A stretch of DNA of 24,590 nt. Origin: a virus. Position 1 is the stretch's first letter. Each line of letters begins with the position of its first letter. The stretch is taken from positions 1 to 24,590 of IMG/VR virus record IMGVR_UViG_3300035698_025137. One strand, 5' to 3'. The position numbers and the translations under genes were made by a program. Of the stretch, positions 22,836-24,590 are shown piece by piece. The notes below the pieces were generated by a model. That model saw nothing but the letters and a program-made list of their open reading frames with translations. It was not told where the DNA came from and did no database searches.

Positions 22836-24434
22836 ATGACCGATTTTTTGCCTACTCCTTATCAAGACTTCATCCACAAATCACGTTATGCCCGATGGCT
22901 AGATTCCGAAAAAAGGCGGGAAACCTGGACTGAAACTGTTACTAGATATTTTGATTTTTTCACAGAACACCTCCAAGAAAACCATAATTTTGATTTAACC
23001 GAAGAAGATCGTAAGAGATTGCAAGATTCTGTTCTTGAATTGAAAACGATGCCTTCTATGCGTTGTCTTATGACTGCCGGGCCCGCGCTCAAAAAGGAGA
23101 ACGTGGCCGGGTATAACTGTTTTAGTAAAGATACAGAATTTGTTACTGTAGCTGGAATAAAGTCATTTTCAGATTTTGAAGATGGTGATTCAGTAGAAAT
23201 TTTAGGTGAAAAAACCTTCAAAAAAGCCACAGTAAAACGATTCGGCATTGAAAAATTACATAAACTTGTTTTTACAAAAGGTGGAAAAACAAAAAGTGAA
23301 TGTCTCGTAACTAAAAATCACAGATGGGTTATTATAGAAAACAAAGGAACGGGAAAAATTCGTGTTGAAAAGACAACACTTGAATTGCTACCTGGCGATG
23401 TTGTAAAATATGTTCCTAAGAATATAAGAAATGAAAACCTAGAGCCTTGTAGGATAGGAATGCAACATGGTATGGTTTTTGGAGACGGTACTTTTGATAA
23501 GAGTAAGGGTTACACTAAAATACAACTATGTGGTGATTCTGTTCAATTTGAAAATATTTTTACAACAGGACATAAAACAAATGAAGATGGACAACCTCTA
23601 TTTGTTCAATTGCCTTGGAACTGGAAATCTCTACCAGATATAAAAGCAAATCGTAGTTACTTATTAGGGTTCTTATCGGGATGGTTCGCCGCAGACGGTA
23701 CTATAGGAAAAACAGGTTCCAATGTTGTAATTTCAAATAGTAAAAAGGATAATCTTCAGTTTTTTCGTTCTATCGCAGCAAAATTGGGAATTTTCACGTC
23801 AGATATCAAAGAAAATAGGCGTGAAAATCCCTTTAAGAAAAATGATATAAAACCGATTTATTCTCTTACAATTTACAGAGATACGTTACCTCATAATTTC
23901 TTTTTGAAAGATATACACATCAAAAGATTTGATTCCATTAAGAAAATGGAAAATTTTGTTTGGACCGTTAAAGATTGCCATGAGACGGATTTAGAGGAAG
24001 ATGTTTGGTGTGTTCAGGAACCTGAAAATGAAATTTTCACACTGGCAAATGGCATTCAAACAAAGAATTGTGCCTTTGTGTCTGTGGACCATCCACGGGT
24101 TTTTGACGAAATTCTTTATGTTTTGATGAATGGATGTTTTGAAAAGAATACCTTAGTTAAAACTGATTCAGGTGATAAGAAAATTTCTGACGTTTCCTTA
24201 AATGATAAAGTTCTTTCCTATAACATAGAATATGACAATTTTGAATTCAAACACCCAGAACGTGTTGTAGAGACGCCACACTCAAAAGAAAAGAAAAAAA
24301 TGGAGTTAACTTTTGAGGATGGTACTATTATTAAATGTACTGAGGATCATGAATTTTATACAACTAATCGCGGTTGGATTGCTGCAAAAGACTTAAAGGA
24401 AGATGATGATATTAAGAATTTCCATGAGGTCTAG
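22836..24434 (+). CDS. nrdJ: Class II (B12-dependent) ribonucleotide reductase, N-terminal part with inteins
   Basis: The N-terminal extein (1-94) has YQDFIHKSRYARWLDSEKRR and ETVTRYFDFF, typical of monomeric class II NrdJ, and ends ENVAGYN. The central extein segment 412-433 (CAFVSVDHPRVFDEILYVLMNG) carries the redox Cys region. Intein 1 is residues 95-411. Intein 2 begins at C434 and the reading frame stops at 532, inside that intein. So this frame encodes NrdJ residues for only about 116 extein positions, and the rest must lie downstream of the window. NrdJ reduces ribonucleoside triphosphates using adenosylcobalamin, giving dNTPs without oxygen. SD GGAG at 22824-22827. Intein regions are AT-richer than exteins. 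Confidence 0.88.
   Translation: MTDFLPTPYQDFIHKSRYARWLDSEKRRETWTETVTRYFDFFTEHLQENHNFDLTEEDRKRLQDSVLELKTMPSMRCLMTAGPALKKENVAGYNCFSKDTEFVTVAGIKSFSDFEDGDSVEILGEKTFKKATVKRFGIEKLHKLVFTKGGKTKSECLVTKNHRWVIIENKGTGKIRVEKTTLELLPGDVVKYVPKNIRNENLEPCRIGMQHGMVFGDGTFDKSKGYTKIQLCGDSVQFENIFTTGHKTNEDGQPLFVQLPWNWKSLPDIKANRSYLLGFLSGWFAADGTIGKTGSNVVISNSKKDNLQFFRSIAAKLGIFTSDIKENRRENPFKKNDIKPIYSLTIYRDTLPHNFFLKDIHIKRFDSIKKMENFVWTVKDCHETDLEEDVWCVQEPENEIFTLANGIQTKNCAFVSVDHPRVFDEILYVLMNGCFEKNTLVKTDSGDKKISDVSLNDKVLSYNIEYDNFEFKHPERVVETPHSKEKKKMELTFEDGTIIKCTEDHEFYTTNRGWIAAKDLKEDDDIKNFHEV
23118..24068 (+). other. Intein 1 in NrdJ, complete, with LAGLIDADG endonuclease
   Basis: This 317-residue intein runs from C95 (CFSKDTEFVT, splicing block A) to N411 (GIQTKN). 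Block B is TKNHRW (159-164). LAGLIDADG-type motifs are IGMQHGMVFGDG (207-218) and YLLGFLSGWFAADG (275-288), so the homing endonuclease looks intact. The C-terminal splice region is VWCVQEPENEIFTLANG followed by IQTKN, with +1 Cys at 412. The penultimate residue is Lys, where His is usual. The intein interrupts exactly before the conserved redox Cys of NrdJ (C119-equivalent in the Lactobacillus leichmannii enzyme, by family alignment). Confidence 0.88.
24135..24434 (+). other. Intein 2 in NrdJ, N-terminal half (split or truncated)
   Basis: The 99 residues after VLMNG start CFEKNTLVKTDSGDKKISDV (block A) and contain TFEDGTIIKCTEDHEFYTTN (block B, with the TEDH motif), then GWIAAKDLKEDDDI, and stop at TAG 24432-24434. 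This is the length and content of a natural split-intein N-half. No C-half is present before the window ends. The next in-frame codons contain TAA at 24444-24446 and then GTG at 24447, the start of an endonuclease-like frame. The C-half with the rest of NrdJ should lie downstream. Confidence 0.8.
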
Positions 24435-24446
24435 GACAAATTATAA

Positions 24447-24590
24447 GTGAATCCTATTCCAGTATGGAGTTTGGGTAGGTTGGAAACAAATAAAAAACAT
24501 GGCCAAGATAATGCGTTCTTTGGAAGAAAACACACAAAATCTTCTATAAGAAAGATGCTTGAAACAAAGAAAAATAGAGATGTTTTGAGA
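24447..24590 (+). CDS. Start of a NUMOD3-bearing homing endonuclease (partial)
   Basis: From GTG 24447 the frame reads MNPIPVWSLGRLETNKKHGQ and then DNAFFGRKHTKSSIRKMLETKKN up to the window end (48 codons). G-x-x-N-x-F-F-G-x-x-H is the NUMOD3 DNA-binding motif of phage GIY-YIG and HNH homing endonucleases. The catalytic domain lies outside the window. It begins 12 bases after the intein-2 N-half stop and in the same frame, and no ATG is available in frame. A weak GAGG at 24426-24429 is upstream. The gene is cut by the window edge. Confidence 0.65.
   Translation, partial: MNPIPVWSLGRLETNKKHGQDNAFFGRKHTKSSIRKMLETKKNRDVLR

Noticed and set aside
22836-24434. NrdJ as simply a truncated enzyme
   Set aside because: The frame stops inside recognisable intein sequence, and the endonuclease start after it better fits a split-intein arrangement.
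1-24590. tRNA, rRNA or CRISPR features
   Set aside because: Read by eye on both strands, I saw no cloverleaf, rRNA-like or regularly spaced repeat sequence; an automated scan was not possible.

Overview
The window is part of a tailed-phage genome, most likely a T4-like myovirus. It carries a T4-type replication/recombination core on one strand (UvsX recombinase, gp41 helicase, T4-type RNase H, gp61-like primase). Just upstream is a putative virion protein with a module common in phage structural proteins. A monomeric, B12-dependent (class II) ribonucleotide reductase lies at the right end. All supported genes are on the + strand, are tightly packed and mostly overlap (ATGA or TAATG junctions). 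No rRNA, tRNA or CRISPR is seen. The host cannot be named from the sequence.

Layout. (1) 1-669: putative virion protein. (2) 670-738: the only good sigma70-like promoter, ahead of uvsX. (3) 739-6494: uvsX, helicase 41, two small unknown genes, a DUF1643-type gene split by a frameshift, rnh, two Cys-rich small proteins and primase 61. (4) 6498-18503: a roughly 12 kb glycan/surface-chemistry island. It has several glycosyltransferases, four methyltransferase-like proteins, a CDP-paratose-2-epimerase-like enzyme, a HAD phosphatase fused to a sugar nucleotidyltransferase, a GDPD-like protein, a radical SAM enzyme and a PAPS-type sulfotransferase. (5) 18479-21883: five divergent ParB/Srx-like paralogues in tandem, interrupted by a homing-endonuclease gene flanked by 16-bp direct repeats. 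(6) 21883-22768: a macro-domain protein and an FmdB-type zinc ribbon. (7) 22836-24590: nrdJ, interrupted by one complete LAGLIDADG intein and, 22 extein residues later, by an intein N-half. That half ends at a stop and is followed by a NUMOD3-like endonuclease start, a 'fractured gene' arrangement.

How the parts may work together. The left block serves DNA replication and recombination, and NrdJ supplies dNTPs. The island probably builds or modifies a carbohydrate (host surface glycan, phage particle glycan or modified DNA base; the sequence does not decide). It runs without real gaps into the ParB-like array and the macro-domain gene, so one long transcript is likely. The ParB-like array and the fractured nrdJ are the most unusual parts. 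The sequence also records several lesions or insertions: a frameshift in the DUF1643 gene, an in-frame TAA in a small gene at 7468-7770, an endonuclease insertion in the array, and two inteins in nrdJ.
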